From positions 1-64,000 of the forward strand of contig JBAZJT010000015.1 in assembly GCA_041651175.1 (NCBI GenBank): a stretch of 64,000 nucleotides of DNA, in the 5' to 3' direction. This document shows positions 8,901 to 17,296 of the stretch, in pieces. Below the pieces are notes generated by a model. It had not been told where the DNA came from and did not search any database. It saw nothing but the letters and a program-made list of their open reading frames with translations. The DNA comes from Elusimicrobiales bacterium. GTDB lineage: Bacteria > Elusimicrobiota > Elusimicrobia > Elusimicrobiales > Elusimicrobiaceae. A program made the translations under genes and the position numbers. Position 1 is the first letter of the stretch; each line of letters starts with the position of its first letter.

Positions 8901-11380
8901 CCAGTGTAATAGATATCCGTGTTTGCCGCTATGCCGGTTGAGACTCCTTGCGTATAGCCGCCTGTGACCAGCACATTTCCGTCGGACATGAGTGTCGCCG
9001 CATGCCCGGTTCTAGGCAAGGAAAGCCTGCCGTTTGCCAGCGTCCAGACATTTGTGCCCTGGGCATAATATTCGCCGGTGTTGTGTGTCGCAAAACCATC
9101 GGAACCGCCAATTACAAGCAGCCGGTTGTCCGGGAGCAACGTTGCGGTATGCCCGCCCCTGGCATAATTCATTATCGCGCCAGAGTTCCAAACCGGAGGC
9201 CAGTATGACAGGGCGCCGGAAACATTTGTGGATTCCGTGCCTGAACAATCGTTATAGGGGTATGCGCCGGTGGGTATGCATTTTTTTCCGCCGGCGGCCA
9301 GCATGATGGAACCGGGTGTGTACAAAGACGAGTTTGCAAGAGTGCCGTACACATTGGCAAACATGGAACTGGCCGGGTCTGCCGGAATGCTGGCGTTGGG
9401 ACTGCCACCTATCACCCAGTGATGCGCGCCGGTGTTGGTTGCCAGACTGTCTCCGCCCGGGTTTACCCTGTATGAGACGAAATCCGAGGAAATCATGCCG
9501 GCTATGACGACAGTCGCCGTTTGCGTGTTAAAGGAGTCGCTGGCTGTTACAGGGGAGATGAAATACAAAGCCGCTCCGCCTATGTCGCTGTTGGCGAATA
9601 TGTTCGGGGCAATGGTGATAGGGCTGGAGTTGATGATGCCGCTGCTTGTGGTTATTGTGCCCTCAATTCCAACGAACTGCATGGTTACCTGCACTTCCGG
9701 CATCCCGGTGAGCGCGTTAATAACCACCGGTGTTGACAACCCCACGCTGAGCGCTGTCCCGCTTGTGATTGCCACGGTCAGCGTGCCAACATCGTAGGCC
9801 CCTGTTAGTGTACCGGATTGCAGTATGGCATACGCCTGCTTCAACTGCGATGTGCCGTCGGCCACGTAGTCGGTTTCTTTAAGCGGTATGGTAAACATCA
9901 GTGTGCAGTAGGAGTTGTTCGGATCCAGATTGACGGTTTGTCCCTCCGCCAGCGGAGCATTGAATGCCAACTGGCAGGCTTCGGGATTTGTGGTGGTGCC
10001 GGAAAAATCTCCGGGCTTGAATGACGCCGTCCCGCTGGGTGATTGCAGGTATAACGGATATGAAAACGAATCGTCCGGTGTTATCGGCGCCATGAAGGTG
10101 CCTTTGAGAACCTGATGGTTGACAAGCTGCGACATCGGAGATGTAAAATCCAGGTTTAAATCGGAATTCTCAATATAATGCTGCGTTATATCCGACGGGC
10201 GGCTGAAATATGCCTGGCCGTTGGCTATTATGCCCGTGGCCGACATTGTCCATGAATGCGTGCCTCTCAGGGCAATAACGGAGTTGGAGTTTATTGTGCC
10301 GTTGCTGTACGGGTATGTGGAAATCGGTGTCAGGTATATTTTCGTTACATCTCCCTGTATTTTCAGCGGACCGGAAAAATACTGGGTGGTGACATTGCCG
10401 AGTCCGCCGTAAAGCACGACTTTTCCCTGCGTATCCAGCGCCGCGCTGTGGGAGGCAAGCCGCACCGGCATATTCTCTCCGGGAATGACGGCGCTGGTGT
10501 ACGGGTCGTAGAATTCCGTTGAGTCTATGTACCCCATGCAGTTGCCGAAAATATATTGGTTGCCGGCATTGTAGCCGCCGGCTACAAGCACTCTGCCGTT
10601 GTTCATGGCTGTGGCCGTGTGGAATGCGCGTGCGCGGCCCAGCGCCGGACCGCCGGCGACGCTTTGTTTGTCCGGTAGGTAGAGTTCGGTGGTTGAGATG
10701 TAATAGCTTGTGGTCGAGGCGCCAAGCGCCGGATTATATCCCCCTGCCAAAAATACCGTGCCGCTTGGCAGCAAAGTGGCGGTGTGGCCCCACCTGGCCG
10801 TGGCCAACGTGGCCGAAAGCGGGGTTACGGTGGGCAATACCGCGGGCAGCGGGTTCACAAGCTCAAGCGAGTTCAGCGCGTTCCCGGAGGCATCCCTGCC
10901 TCCGGCTATGAGAACCGTGCCGTCTTTAAGCAACGTGGCGGTGTGCGCGGTGCGCGGTGCGCCGAGGCTGCCGCACCACCTTAGCAAATGTGTCGTGGGA
11001 TTGTATGTGCAGACGGAATTGGTTGTTACAACGCCGCTGTCGTCTGTGCCGCCGGCCACCAGCACGTCTCCGCTGGGCAGCAACGTGGCCGTGTGCGACG
11101 AGCGCGCCAGCGTCGCCACCCCCCCCCACAGCGGCGTATAATTGTGATAGGCGTAATCCTTTACGGAGTATTCCTGTATGGTGCCGGTGTAAGACGGCGA
11201 ATCGTCGGTGTTGGTGTTTCCGCCGATGACCAGGAAGTTCCCGCTCGGAAGCAGGGTCAGGGTGTGGTTAAACCGCTGGACAAGCTGCGCCTGCGCGGCG
11301 GAACAGGCCATAAACACCGCCGCGACGGCTGGCGCCAGCGCTCTGCGCAAAACTGCGGCGTTTCTGGGCAACGCTGTCAT
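5933..11380 (-). CDS. giant secreted kelch/Fn3 protein with FlgD-like C-terminal sorting domain
   Basis: An 1815-residue exported protein. Residues 1-31 form a signal peptide (hydrophobic core, then ACSAAQA). Two blocks of kelch-type repeats at about 35-330 and 735-1160 each repeat HTATLLPSGxVLxAGG, predicting beta-propellers. Between them is a beta-rich region without recognised motifs. Fn3-like domains follow at about 1230-1600, then a beta-sandwich-like module (LTVPAGAFLSTATLVAVSEDAF). The C-terminal ~95 residues match the type-IX/FlgD-like sorting domain: SPNPFYP, SVRIYTLSGVKVWE, NSGGADVASGVYLAVL, ending KILKLAVER. The gene is coupled to the PorV-like gene by a 4-bp overlap. Kelch propellers suggest sugar or protein binding at the cell surface. 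The substrate and exact secretion route are unknown. Confidence 0.85.
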   Translation of the reverse strand: MTALPRNAAVLRRALAPAVAAVFMACSAAQAQLVQRFNHTLTLLPSGNFLVIGGNTNTDDSPSYTGTIQEYSVKDYAYHNYTPLWGGVATLARSSHTATLLPSGDVLVAGGTDDSGVVTTNSVCTYNPTTHLLRWCGSLGAPRTAHTATLLKDGTVLIAGGRDASGNALNSLELVNPLPAVLPTVTPLSATLATARWGHTATLLPSGTVFLAGGYNPALGASTTSYYISTTELYLPDKQSVAGGPALGRARAFHTATAMNNGRVLVAGGYNAGNQYIFGNCMGYIDSTEFYDPYTSAVIPGENMPVRLASHSAALDTQGKVVLYGGLGNVTTQYFSGPLKIQGDVTKIYLTPISTYPYSNGTINSNSVIALRGTHSWTMSATGIIANGQAYFSRPSDITQHYIENSDLNLDFTSPMSQLVNHQVLKGTFMAPITPDDSFSYPLYLQSPSGTASFKPGDFSGTTTNPEACQLAFNAPLAEGQTVNLDPNNSYCTLMFTIPLKETDYVADGTSQLKQAYAILQSGTLTGAYDVGTLTVAITSGTALSVGLSTPVVINALTGMPEVQVTMQFVGIEGTITTSSGIINSSPITIAPNIFANSDIGGAALYFISPVTASDSFNTQTATVVIAGMISSDFVSYRVNPGGDSLATNTGAHHWVIGGSPNASIPADPASSMFANVYGTLANSSLYTPGSIMLAAGGKKCIPTGAYPYNDCSGTESTNVSGALSYWPPVWNSGAIMNYARGGHTATLLPDNRLLVIGGSDGFATHNTGEYYAQGTNVWTLANGRLSLPRTGHAATLMSDGNVLVTGGYTQGVSTGIAANTDIYYTGANAFVQTSSMNTARQGHTTVLLPSGPYAGRVMVMGGRANSGSYTSSCEVYFSTVNPATQVSTAAWVTLASMNAARTYHTATILHDGRILVAGGYNGGQALSSAEIYNPAANTWTAVHAMNTARYYHTATLTRFGNVLVAGGSNNLGEIFSEEIYDPDTDTWTQMNFPVKYDLETPSVQDRVDVPRYRHTATLLPNGNIMFIGGARASAAGADSSLVQAQGIVSLQYTELPNTMIGRILNQPGSSYELGVSRVDHTTTIMPDGNMIIAGGYDGNHHYLPSTETSYFMEPRDATDPPLMRSPTELSADTTVYSNTGAPITLRSATTTFFGITEASGGGTSNTSHNHPRVCIYMTDTPSGYMLDLSTYVYATALLSTDTYHPADSLANWSLLPSSITIDIPNLPNGWYQFRVGENAQYSNAWPLYVGTPLPALAISAPETINGVAFSSTVVHWNWNAAVPAASTTTPYAYRIFTSTSSSIAIIPADYTPFYNEGGLLPNTAYSIMVQTCNNLNCDMQTALVSSPTTYTMAEPATPHPTQAVTVSESSMTGTWYAIHNPPGTTYILEISTDAAFSSTSEIFTETIAQTAPSTAPITGAATTLIPNTSYAMRVTAVNTQEVQTTPPVYLTTSTYTRAQAPGNTGFVAAEVTASTAKLVWDPQKNPDYTQYIIYMSTDPSGTSGTFQLLVDTSTNLTLSTYVVTGLRSQSTYYFSVMTQNKAGVNTLVTPLFPNGYIVTGAGPCKGSGQCAPAGSLVLAAGDGQLSGAFTDGRTLQLTVPAGAFLSTATLVAVSEDAFGTDTCVGTGASHVCNHGVTASTTCPSFSIYTTDNIQPRTPLQITIGYSTNNTADEFAAITDKSLLALARLNDVNQCKPMQTTVNSSAKQFSVALDRVSRLQIIQPAPITNLDSAYVSPNPFYPNRGQGSVTFRNLPPNTSVRIYTLSGVKVWEGAGSTAISWPGKNSGGADVASGVYLAVLNGAGGSKILKLAVER

Positions 11381-11389
11381 CGTAAGGAT

Positions 11390-11418
11390 AGTCTACAAAT
11401 AGAATCACTGGAAAGCAA
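11390..11418 (-). promoter_or_regulatory. candidate sigma-70 promoter of the kelch/PorV operon
   Basis: On the minus strand, TTGCTT and TAGACT are separated by exactly 17 bp. The -10 box ends about 9 nt before the ATG of the giant kelch gene, so the predicted transcript start falls almost at the start codon. No Shine-Dalgarno sequence is visible there, so leaderless initiation is possible. Confidence 0.5.
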
Positions 11419-11501
11419 CAGCAAGTTTTTGCCGCTGCGGAGTGTGTTCTAACCGGCGCCCCTGCGATAAGAGGTATTGCCGAAAAAATTGTTTTGAAAT
11501 C

Positions 11502-11575
11502 TGGAGCGGGCGATGGGAATCGAACCCACGTCTAGAGCTTGGGAAGCTCCCATTCTACCATTGAACCACGCCCGC
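11502..11575 (-). tRNA. tRNA-Gly (anticodon CCC)
   Basis: Read on the minus strand, the sequence folds into a complete cloverleaf. The acceptor stem is GCGGGCG/CGCCCGC, the D-arm contains GTTCAATGGTAGAAT, and the anticodon loop is TTCCCAA (anticodon CCC). The T-arm contains GGGTTCGATTCCC, and a 3' CCA is encoded in the DNA. The sequence closely resembles the enterobacterial glyU type. It stands between the kelch promoter and folE. Confidence 0.96.
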
Positions 11576-11613
11576 GACAATATAATTCTAACTCAAAATA
11601 CGGCGGATTGCAA

Positions 11614-12204
11614 CTACACATCGCCTGTCTTGCGTATGAGTCGCAGGAACTCGTCGCGGGCGGCGGCGTCTTTTTTGAGCTCGCCCAGCATGGCGCTGGT
11701 GACGCAGTTGGTCTCGGATGATTTTGCGCCGCGCATTTCCATGCACAGATGCCGCGCCTCCACTATGACGGCCACCCCGCGCGGCGAAAGTTTTTTGTCC
11801 AGTATGTCGGCTATCTGGCGGGTAAGCCGCTCCTGCACCTGCAGCCGCGCGGCCAGCGCGTGGACCAGCCTGGGCATTTTGGACAGGCCCACTATTTTGC
11901 CGTCGGGGATATAACCGATGTGGACCTTGCCGAAAAACGGCAGCATGTGATGCTCGCACATGGAATAAAAGTGGATGCCCGTAACCGCGACCAGGTCGTC
12001 GGACTGCACTTTGAAGAAAGCGTTGTTGAACAGCGCGTCAATATCGGCGCGGTAGCCGCAGGTTATCTCGCGCAGCGCCTTGGCGGCGCGCTGCGGCGTT
12101 TTCAGGAGGCCTTCGCGCCGGGGGTCTTCGCCCAGGGCGAGCAGAATGTCTTTTACGGCGGGCACAATGGCGTCTTCGTCTGCGGTTCTGATTTTAGTGG
12201 TCAT
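11614..12204 (-). CDS. folE: GTP cyclohydrolase I
   Basis: Converts GTP to 7,8-dihydroneopterin triphosphate, the first step of folate (and queuosine) synthesis. The 196-residue protein shows the family zinc ligands C83 and H86 (SMCEHHMLPF) and C154 (RHLCMEMRG). It also has the conserved HIGYIPDGKIVGLSK and the QERLT helix. The length is normal for the type IA enzyme. The gene starts 38 bp after the second PorV-like gene on the same strand and may be read through from it, but no functional link is apparent. Confidence 0.97.
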   Translation of the reverse strand: MTTKIRTADEDAIVPAVKDILLALGEDPRREGLLKTPQRAAKALREITCGYRADIDALFNNAFFKVQSDDLVAVTGIHFYSMCEHHMLPFFGKVHIGYIPDGKIVGLSKMPRLVHALAARLQVQERLTRQIADILDKKLSPRGVAVIVEARHLCMEMRGAKSSETNCVTSAMLGELKKDAAARDEFLRLIRKTGDV

Positions 12205-12242
12205 AGCAGGACATAATTCTACAAATAAAGCCGCAGGCGCCG

Positions 12243-13418
12243 CTAATATTCCCGCAGCTTTTTCTCGTATGACGGGACGGCGGGCGTGGCGGAATTGTCC
12301 GTATCCGGCTTGATGATAACCGGCGCATCCTGCTTCGGGGCCTCCGGCTTTTTTTCCGGCTTGGGCGCCGGTTTAGGCGAAGGCGGCTTTGGCAGCTCCG
12401 GCTTGGGCGGTTTCGCCGCGGGTTCCGGTTCCGGCGCTTCCGCGTCGGTTTCGGTGTCGGAGTATTTGTTGAGCTTGTCCTCAAGCGATAGCCGGCGTTT
12501 CCCGAACAGCAGTTCCAGCGAGATTCTGTGCGCCGCGCCCAGCGCGCCGTAGGGCGCGAAGGCATAATCCACGCCCACATTGCCGCGCCTTGCGCCGAAG
12601 CCGAAGGCTATGCCGCTTACGCCGCTTACGTCTCCGGCGTTTTTGGTGGTGTAGCCGAATCTCCCGGCCAGTTCGTAACCGACAAACGGCAGCAGCGTCT
12701 CCACCCCGGCGGAGATGTACATGCTGTTGTCCCTGGGCATGGTCAAATCCGCGCCGGCGGTGGTCCTGTCGGAGAAGGCGTAGGCCGCGCCGAATCTGGT
12801 CGTCTGGGGAAGCGGATCTCCCTCCTGGTCGAATTTCATTTTGCCGCCCAGATTCTGTTCGGTGAAGGCAAGCGTCATTTTTTCGTTCAGGAAAGGCGCC
12901 GTGCGCAGCCCGATATCCAGCGCCATGGCGGATGCGGATTCCACAAGGGTGGAGCGGATGTATTTCCCGGTGAATCCTATGTCGCACCAGCCGAACCGGC
13001 GCGCGTATGCCACCGACAGCGCAACATCCTTTGGCGCCATGCTGGTTCCCGTGGTATAGCCGGCGTCGTCGGTCTCGGTTATGCTGCCTGCGGACAGATA
13101 TTGCAGCCCCATTCCCAGCGCGCCGAAACTCCCGAAATTGCGCGCCGCGCCGATAAATTCGTAGCTAAGCTCCCCGAACAGGGATGCGTGCATGAAGGAA
13201 AGCGAGGTGTATTTGTCCGAGTCCGCCATGCCGGCGGGATTCCAGTACACCGCCTCCGCGCCGTAGGCCATGGCGCTGTAAGCCTCGGCCAGGCTGGCGG
13301 CCCGTGCCCCCACTCCCAGCTTCAGGAACTGCGCGCCGGAGGTTCCGGCGGCGTCGGAACCGGCCGCCGCGCAGCGCGCCGCGGAAAACAACACAAGAGC
13401 CAGCAGGCGGAGCCTCAT
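12243..13418 (-). CDS. PorV/PorQ-family outer-membrane barrel protein (module 2)
   Basis: A 391-residue paralogue of the protein at 4899-5936. It has a signal peptide (1-19), then FLKLGVGARAASLAEAYSAM and AVYWNPAGMADSDKYTSL, the PorV/PorQ N-terminal signature. A beta-barrel-like body runs to about residue 320. Unlike its paralogue it ends in a Pro/Lys/Glu-rich tail (about 325-391, runs such as PKPELPKPPSPKPAPKPEKK). Such a tail could span peptidoglycan or dock a periplasmic partner. Its start overlaps the stop of the upstream Fn3 cargo gene by 4 bp, the same coupling as in module 1. A shuttle or surface-anchor role for that cargo is inferred. Confidence 0.87.
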   Translation of the reverse strand: MRLRLLALVLFSAARCAAAGSDAAGTSGAQFLKLGVGARAASLAEAYSAMAYGAEAVYWNPAGMADSDKYTSLSFMHASLFGELSYEFIGAARNFGSFGALGMGLQYLSAGSITETDDAGYTTGTSMAPKDVALSVAYARRFGWCDIGFTGKYIRSTLVESASAMALDIGLRTAPFLNEKMTLAFTEQNLGGKMKFDQEGDPLPQTTRFGAAYAFSDRTTAGADLTMPRDNSMYISAGVETLLPFVGYELAGRFGYTTKNAGDVSGVSGIAFGFGARRGNVGVDYAFAPYGALGAAHRISLELLFGKRRLSLEDKLNKYSDTETDAEAPEPEPAAKPPKPELPKPPSPKPAPKPEKKPEAPKQDAPVIIKPDTDNSATPAVPSYEKKLREY

Positions 13419-16400
13419 TTTATTATCACCAGCTTTATAATCTTCTTCTCGGAGCCGGAGGTTATCAGCGCCAGATAAACGCCGCTGGCGACCTGCCTGC
13501 CGCTGCGGTTCTTGCCGTCCCAGACGGCGGCGCCGCTGGCGTCGGCGTTGGTTTCATGCAGAAGCTCGCCGGTATAGGTGTATATCCTGACATTGGCCGA
13601 CGCGGTAAGGTTGCGGAAAGTGAATGCCTTGCCAGGCGCGCGCAGCGGGCGCAGCGGATTGGGGCCCACGGTTACGTTGGCAAGCGAGGATTCCGCCGCT
13701 CCGGTCATAAGCTGGAACACGGACAGGTGGCAGGCGTCCATATCCGCCGTTTTCGCGGTTTTGTCCTTGTTGGTGGCGAAAGGCGACCATTCGGAATGCG
13801 CCGTGTCGTAATACGCGCCGGCAAGGCTGCTTCCGTCGGAAGAACCGATATCCAGCCCGTTGTAGTTGAAGGAAATATTGAGGCAGCCGTAAGGCTGCAT
13901 GGCGGCGCGGCTGGCCTGGTCATAGGATTCTATCTGCACCGCCAGCGGCTGTGGCAGCGCGACCAGTTTTCCCGTGCCCGGGGGAACCGACACCGGCGTG
14001 TTCACCGCCACTATGGCGGGGGTCAGGAATGTGTTTGCGCGTATCGTTATGGTGATGCGTCCGAAATGTATAACGGTTTCAACGCCGGGCTGCACCTGAT
14101 ACTCCGTGGGCGCCACCAGGGTTGAGATAAAAATATCGTAATCCGACGGTGTCCCGTCCCAGTTCACCGCGCGCGCGGCCATGTAGACCATGCCGCCCAG
14201 CAGCCCGGTGATGCTGACCGAAGATGTGTTGGCCGCCGTCAGTGTTTCCGTTGATTCGTAAAGCCGCCAGTACTTGATTTCGTAGGCCGTGCCGTCCGGG
14301 TTGCCGTTGGCGTTCCAGCTTACCGTGGCGGAACTGGACCACAGCGCGTCCACCGCGAAGCCGGTAGGCGGCATCGCCAGCGTGTGGAATGTTATCGTTG
14401 CGGACTGGGTGGAGCCCGCCGCGTTGTAGCATTCCGCGTAGCGGGTGTAGGTGGTGTTTGGCGCAAGCGCGGCGTTTATCCAGTATGTCGTGCCGGATGG
14501 CAGGTTATTGGACAGCACCCCGGTGTCGCTGTATACGCGATACTGTTCGAACAGCGCCTGCACCTGCCATTGCAGCGTCGCGGAAGAGGGATTTACCGCC
14601 GCCGTTGACAGAATCAGGTTCGCGGGCACCGGCATATAGACGGTCAGAGTGGACACCGCCGCGCTGAAATCCGAATAAACCCCGTCGTGATTTTGCGCGC
14701 GGACTTTCAGATAATAGGTGGCGTTGGGCGTCAGTCCCGTAGTCAGCGAGGGGGCCGCGCCGGTGGAGATGGACAGCTTTTCGCTGAAATCGGAGTGTGT
14801 GTCGTACCACACCTCGTAAGCCGTGCCTGAGGGGTTGCCGTTGCCGCTCCAGGTGAATGTGAAGGAACTCATCCACACGCTGGAAAACGCCGCCGCCGAC
14901 GGCGGCATCGCCGCGGTGTATGCGGTTACAAACGGCGACAGCACCGAGCCGGAACTGTTCCAGCATTCCGCCCTGCGGGTGTAGGGCGCGTTGACGCTTA
15001 GCGGGTCTTCCGCCCAGAAGGTGGTTCCAGCCGGCAGATTGTTGGCCACAATGCCGCCGGTGTCTGTGTAAATGCGGTAATGCTCGTAGCTGGCGCCGTC
15101 TGCCTGCCAGCGCCAGGTTATGGACGACGGGTTCACCGCCGCGGTTGACAGCGTAATCCCCAGCGGCGCGGGTGGATGGGGAGTGGTGGTGGATGTTGTC
15201 GCGCTGAAATCCGAGAAAATCCCGTCCCCGTTCTGGGCGCGGACTCTGGCGTAATATGTTGTGTCCGCGTCCAGCCCCGGAATTTCCGCATAGACGCCGC
15301 CGGTGGACACGGTTATGCTGCCGCCGAAATCGGAGGCGGTGCTGTACCACAGTTCGTACCAGGTGCCGTCGGGGTTGGTGTTGGCGGACCAGCTCAGCGC
15401 GGCGGAACTGGGCCACACCCCGTCAAAAATCAGCGATGCGGGCGGATTGGCCAGAGTGCGTATAGTCAGCGCAAGCGACTGTGTGGAGCCGGAGGCGTTC
15501 CAGCAGTCGGCCTGGCGGGTGTAGGTGGTGTTGGGCGTCAGCCCGGTCTCCGGCCAGAAAGTCGTCCCCGCGGGGAGATTGTCCACCACAATCCCGGCGG
15601 TGTCGGTATAAAGCCGGTAATGCTCGTATTTGGCCTGCCCGATTGTCCAAGCCCATGTTATGGAGGAGATGTTCACCGCCGCCGTTGAAAGCGCCAGCCC
15701 GGAAGGTGGCGGAGGCGCGGTAAGCGTGGATATGGTGCTGGAGAATACCGAATACAGCCCGTCCCAGTTCTCTGCGCGGATTTTGACGTAGTAGGTGGTG
15801 TCGCTGTTCAGCCCCGAAAGCAGCGCGGAAACCGCCGATGTGGCAATGGTTATCTTTTCGCCGAAGTCGCTGTGGCTGTCGTACCAGACTTCATACAACG
15901 TGCCGGAGGGGTTGCCGTTTGCGTTCCATGCCACCGTTGCGGAACTCATCCAGACATAGGCAAATCCCGGCACGTCCGGAGGCGCGGCCAGAGTGTGTAT
16001 GGTTACTTGTAGCGAGGAGGTGGAGCCTGTCTCGTTCCAGCATTCGGCATGGCGGGTGTAGGTGGTGTTGGGCGTCAGCGGCGTTTCAATCCAGAAAGTG
16101 GTCCCCGCAGGCAGATTGTTTATAACCGCGGTGCCGCTGCCGTCTTTCAGGCGGTACTGCTCAAATTGGGCGGTAACCGTCCATGCCCATGTAACAGACG
16201 AGATATTGACCGCCGCTGTTGACAGCACAAGGTCCGCGGGCGGCGGCAGGTATGGCGTGGTTGTGGATATCGGAGTGTCAAAATCGGAATAAACGCCGTC
16301 GTAATTCTGCGCGCGGATTTTAAGGTAATAGGTGGTTTCCTGCAGCAGGCCGGTTATGTTCCTGGGCGATTCATAAGGATACACCCGCGTGGAATCGCTG

Positions 16401-16900
16401 AAGTTGGAATATGTGCTGTACCACAGGTCGTAAAGCGTTCCGTTTGGATTGTTGTTATAAGCCCAGCTTACCGTCATGGAGCTTGGCAGCACTTCTGTGA
16501 ACGCAAAGCCGGTGGGCGGCGCGGCAAGCGTGCGCGCAATGCCCAGATACACCCAGTCGCTGTGTTCGGTGCCGGAGGTGGCCATGACGCGGTATGCGTG
16601 TGCCGTGTTGGGGGTAAGATCCGACCCGCAGCCTCCCGCGCCAAACAGCATGTTGAGCCCGGTGGTGGAGCATGAGGATATCGCGGTGCTGTAACCGTCG
16701 GTGGAGTCCTGCACGGTGTACCAGGTGTCCGGCGGGTTTGTGCCGGCGCCCCAGGTTACCGTGGTGCTGCTATAGCCTATGGTTGAAAAGGTCGGCACCG
16801 GCGGGCCGATGGACGAGAGGACCTTTGGCGGCATCAAGGCCGCCGCCGGCGCGCAGGCCAGCGGCAACGCAAGACTTAGTGCCAGTAAAGTCCGTCTCAT
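13415..16900 (-). CDS. secreted multi-Fn3 protein with FlgD-like C-terminal sorting domain
   Basis: An 1161-residue protein with a signal peptide (1-21, LPLACAPAAA). About ten fibronectin type III-like domains follow. Most alternate between two subtypes: one with SSxTVSWxxNxNPxGTxYExWY and one with LSTAAVNxSSxTWxW and NNLPAGTTFW. This implies duplication of a two-domain unit. After the repeats a module (about 950-1065, ITIRANTFLTPAIVAV) resembles the equivalent region of the kelch cargo. The C-terminal ~90 residues are a type-IX/FlgD-like domain: VGPNPLRP, NVRIYTYTGELLHE, WDGKNRSGRQVASGVYLALI, ending IIKLVIIK. A surface adhesin or scaffold role fits but is unproven. It starts 24 bp after the STAS gene, so regulator, cargo and PorV look like one operon. 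Confidence 0.85.
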   Translation of the reverse strand: MRRTLLALSLALPLACAPAAALMPPKVLSSIGPPVPTFSTIGYSSTTVTWGAGTNPPDTWYTVQDSTDGYSTAISSCSTTGLNMLFGAGGCGSDLTPNTAHAYRVMATSGTEHSDWVYLGIARTLAAPPTGFAFTEVLPSSMTVSWAYNNNPNGTLYDLWYSTYSNFSDSTRVYPYESPRNITGLLQETTYYLKIRAQNYDGVYSDFDTPISTTTPYLPPPADLVLSTAAVNISSVTWAWTVTAQFEQYRLKDGSGTAVINNLPAGTTFWIETPLTPNTTYTRHAECWNETGSTSSLQVTIHTLAAPPDVPGFAYVWMSSATVAWNANGNPSGTLYEVWYDSHSDFGEKITIATSAVSALLSGLNSDTTYYVKIRAENWDGLYSVFSSTISTLTAPPPPSGLALSTAAVNISSITWAWTIGQAKYEHYRLYTDTAGIVVDNLPAGTTFWPETGLTPNTTYTRQADCWNASGSTQSLALTIRTLANPPASLIFDGVWPSSAALSWSANTNPDGTWYELWYSTASDFGGSITVSTGGVYAEIPGLDADTTYYARVRAQNGDGIFSDFSATTSTTTPHPPAPLGITLSTAAVNPSSITWRWQADGASYEHYRIYTDTGGIVANNLPAGTTFWAEDPLSVNAPYTRRAECWNSSGSVLSPFVTAYTAAMPPSAAAFSSVWMSSFTFTWSGNGNPSGTAYEVWYDTHSDFSEKLSISTGAAPSLTTGLTPNATYYLKVRAQNHDGVYSDFSAAVSTLTVYMPVPANLILSTAAVNPSSATLQWQVQALFEQYRVYSDTGVLSNNLPSGTTYWINAALAPNTTYTRYAECYNAAGSTQSATITFHTLAMPPTGFAVDALWSSSATVSWNANGNPDGTAYEIKYWRLYESTETLTAANTSSVSITGLLGGMVYMAARAVNWDGTPSDYDIFISTLVAPTEYQVQPGVETVIHFGRITITIRANTFLTPAIVAVNTPVSVPPGTGKLVALPQPLAVQIESYDQASRAAMQPYGCLNISFNYNGLDIGSSDGSSLAGAYYDTAHSEWSPFATNKDKTAKTADMDACHLSVFQLMTGAAESSLANVTVGPNPLRPLRAPGKAFTFRNLTASANVRIYTYTGELLHETNADASGAAVWDGKNRSGRQVASGVYLALITSGSEKKIIKLVIIK

Positions 16901-16924
16901 ACGCCGGTCCGCTCTCCGGCGGGG

Positions 16925-17296
16925 TCAGCCGTTTTTCACCCGTTTCTGAATGCTGTCGTAATAGCGGTCCGCCTCTTCCACGCTGGTGAATATGGAATCG
17001 TCGTCTATGGCGTTGGCGATTTCAAAAACCTTTTTTATCTGCGGCTGAAGGTTTGTCAGCATAAGAAGGCCGCCGGAGGCTTTCATGTCTTTTATTCCCT
17101 TGAACACAGCGCGCAGCCCCATGCTGCTGATATAGTCCAGCAGCGTCATGTCCAGCAGCACCGCGCTGGCGCGGTTTTTAAGAAGCAGGCCAAGCTGCTG
17201 TTCAAGCTGCTGGTATGTCCCCGTGTCCAGTTTGCCGATAAGCGACACTTCAAACACTCCGACCCTTCGCTCGGATGATTTCATTACAAGGCTCAT
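16925..17296 (-). CDS. STAS-domain anti-sigma factor antagonist
   Basis: A 123-residue STAS protein of the SpoIIAA/RsbV type. Such proteins bind an anti-sigma kinase when unphosphorylated and are switched by Ser phosphorylation. The core strand-helix motif DMTLLDYISSMGLRAVFKG places the likely phospho-acceptor at S58. Family members usually read DSSG; here the stretch is SSMG. It overlaps the upstream phosphatase/kinase gene by 4 bp, so the pair is co-translated as a partner-switching module. The protein whose activity it finally controls is not visible here. Confidence 0.92.
   Translation of the reverse strand: MSLVMKSSERRVGVFEVSLIGKLDTGTYQQLEQQLGLLLKNRASAVLLDMTLLDYISSMGLRAVFKGIKDMKASGGLLMLTNLQPQIKKVFEIANAIDDDSIFTSVEEADRYYDSIQKRVKNG

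Noticed and set aside
13415..16900. Possible CRISPR-like array from repeated short sequences
   Set aside because: The repeats are codon-phased Fn3 motifs of varying sequence with no constant repeat/spacer length.
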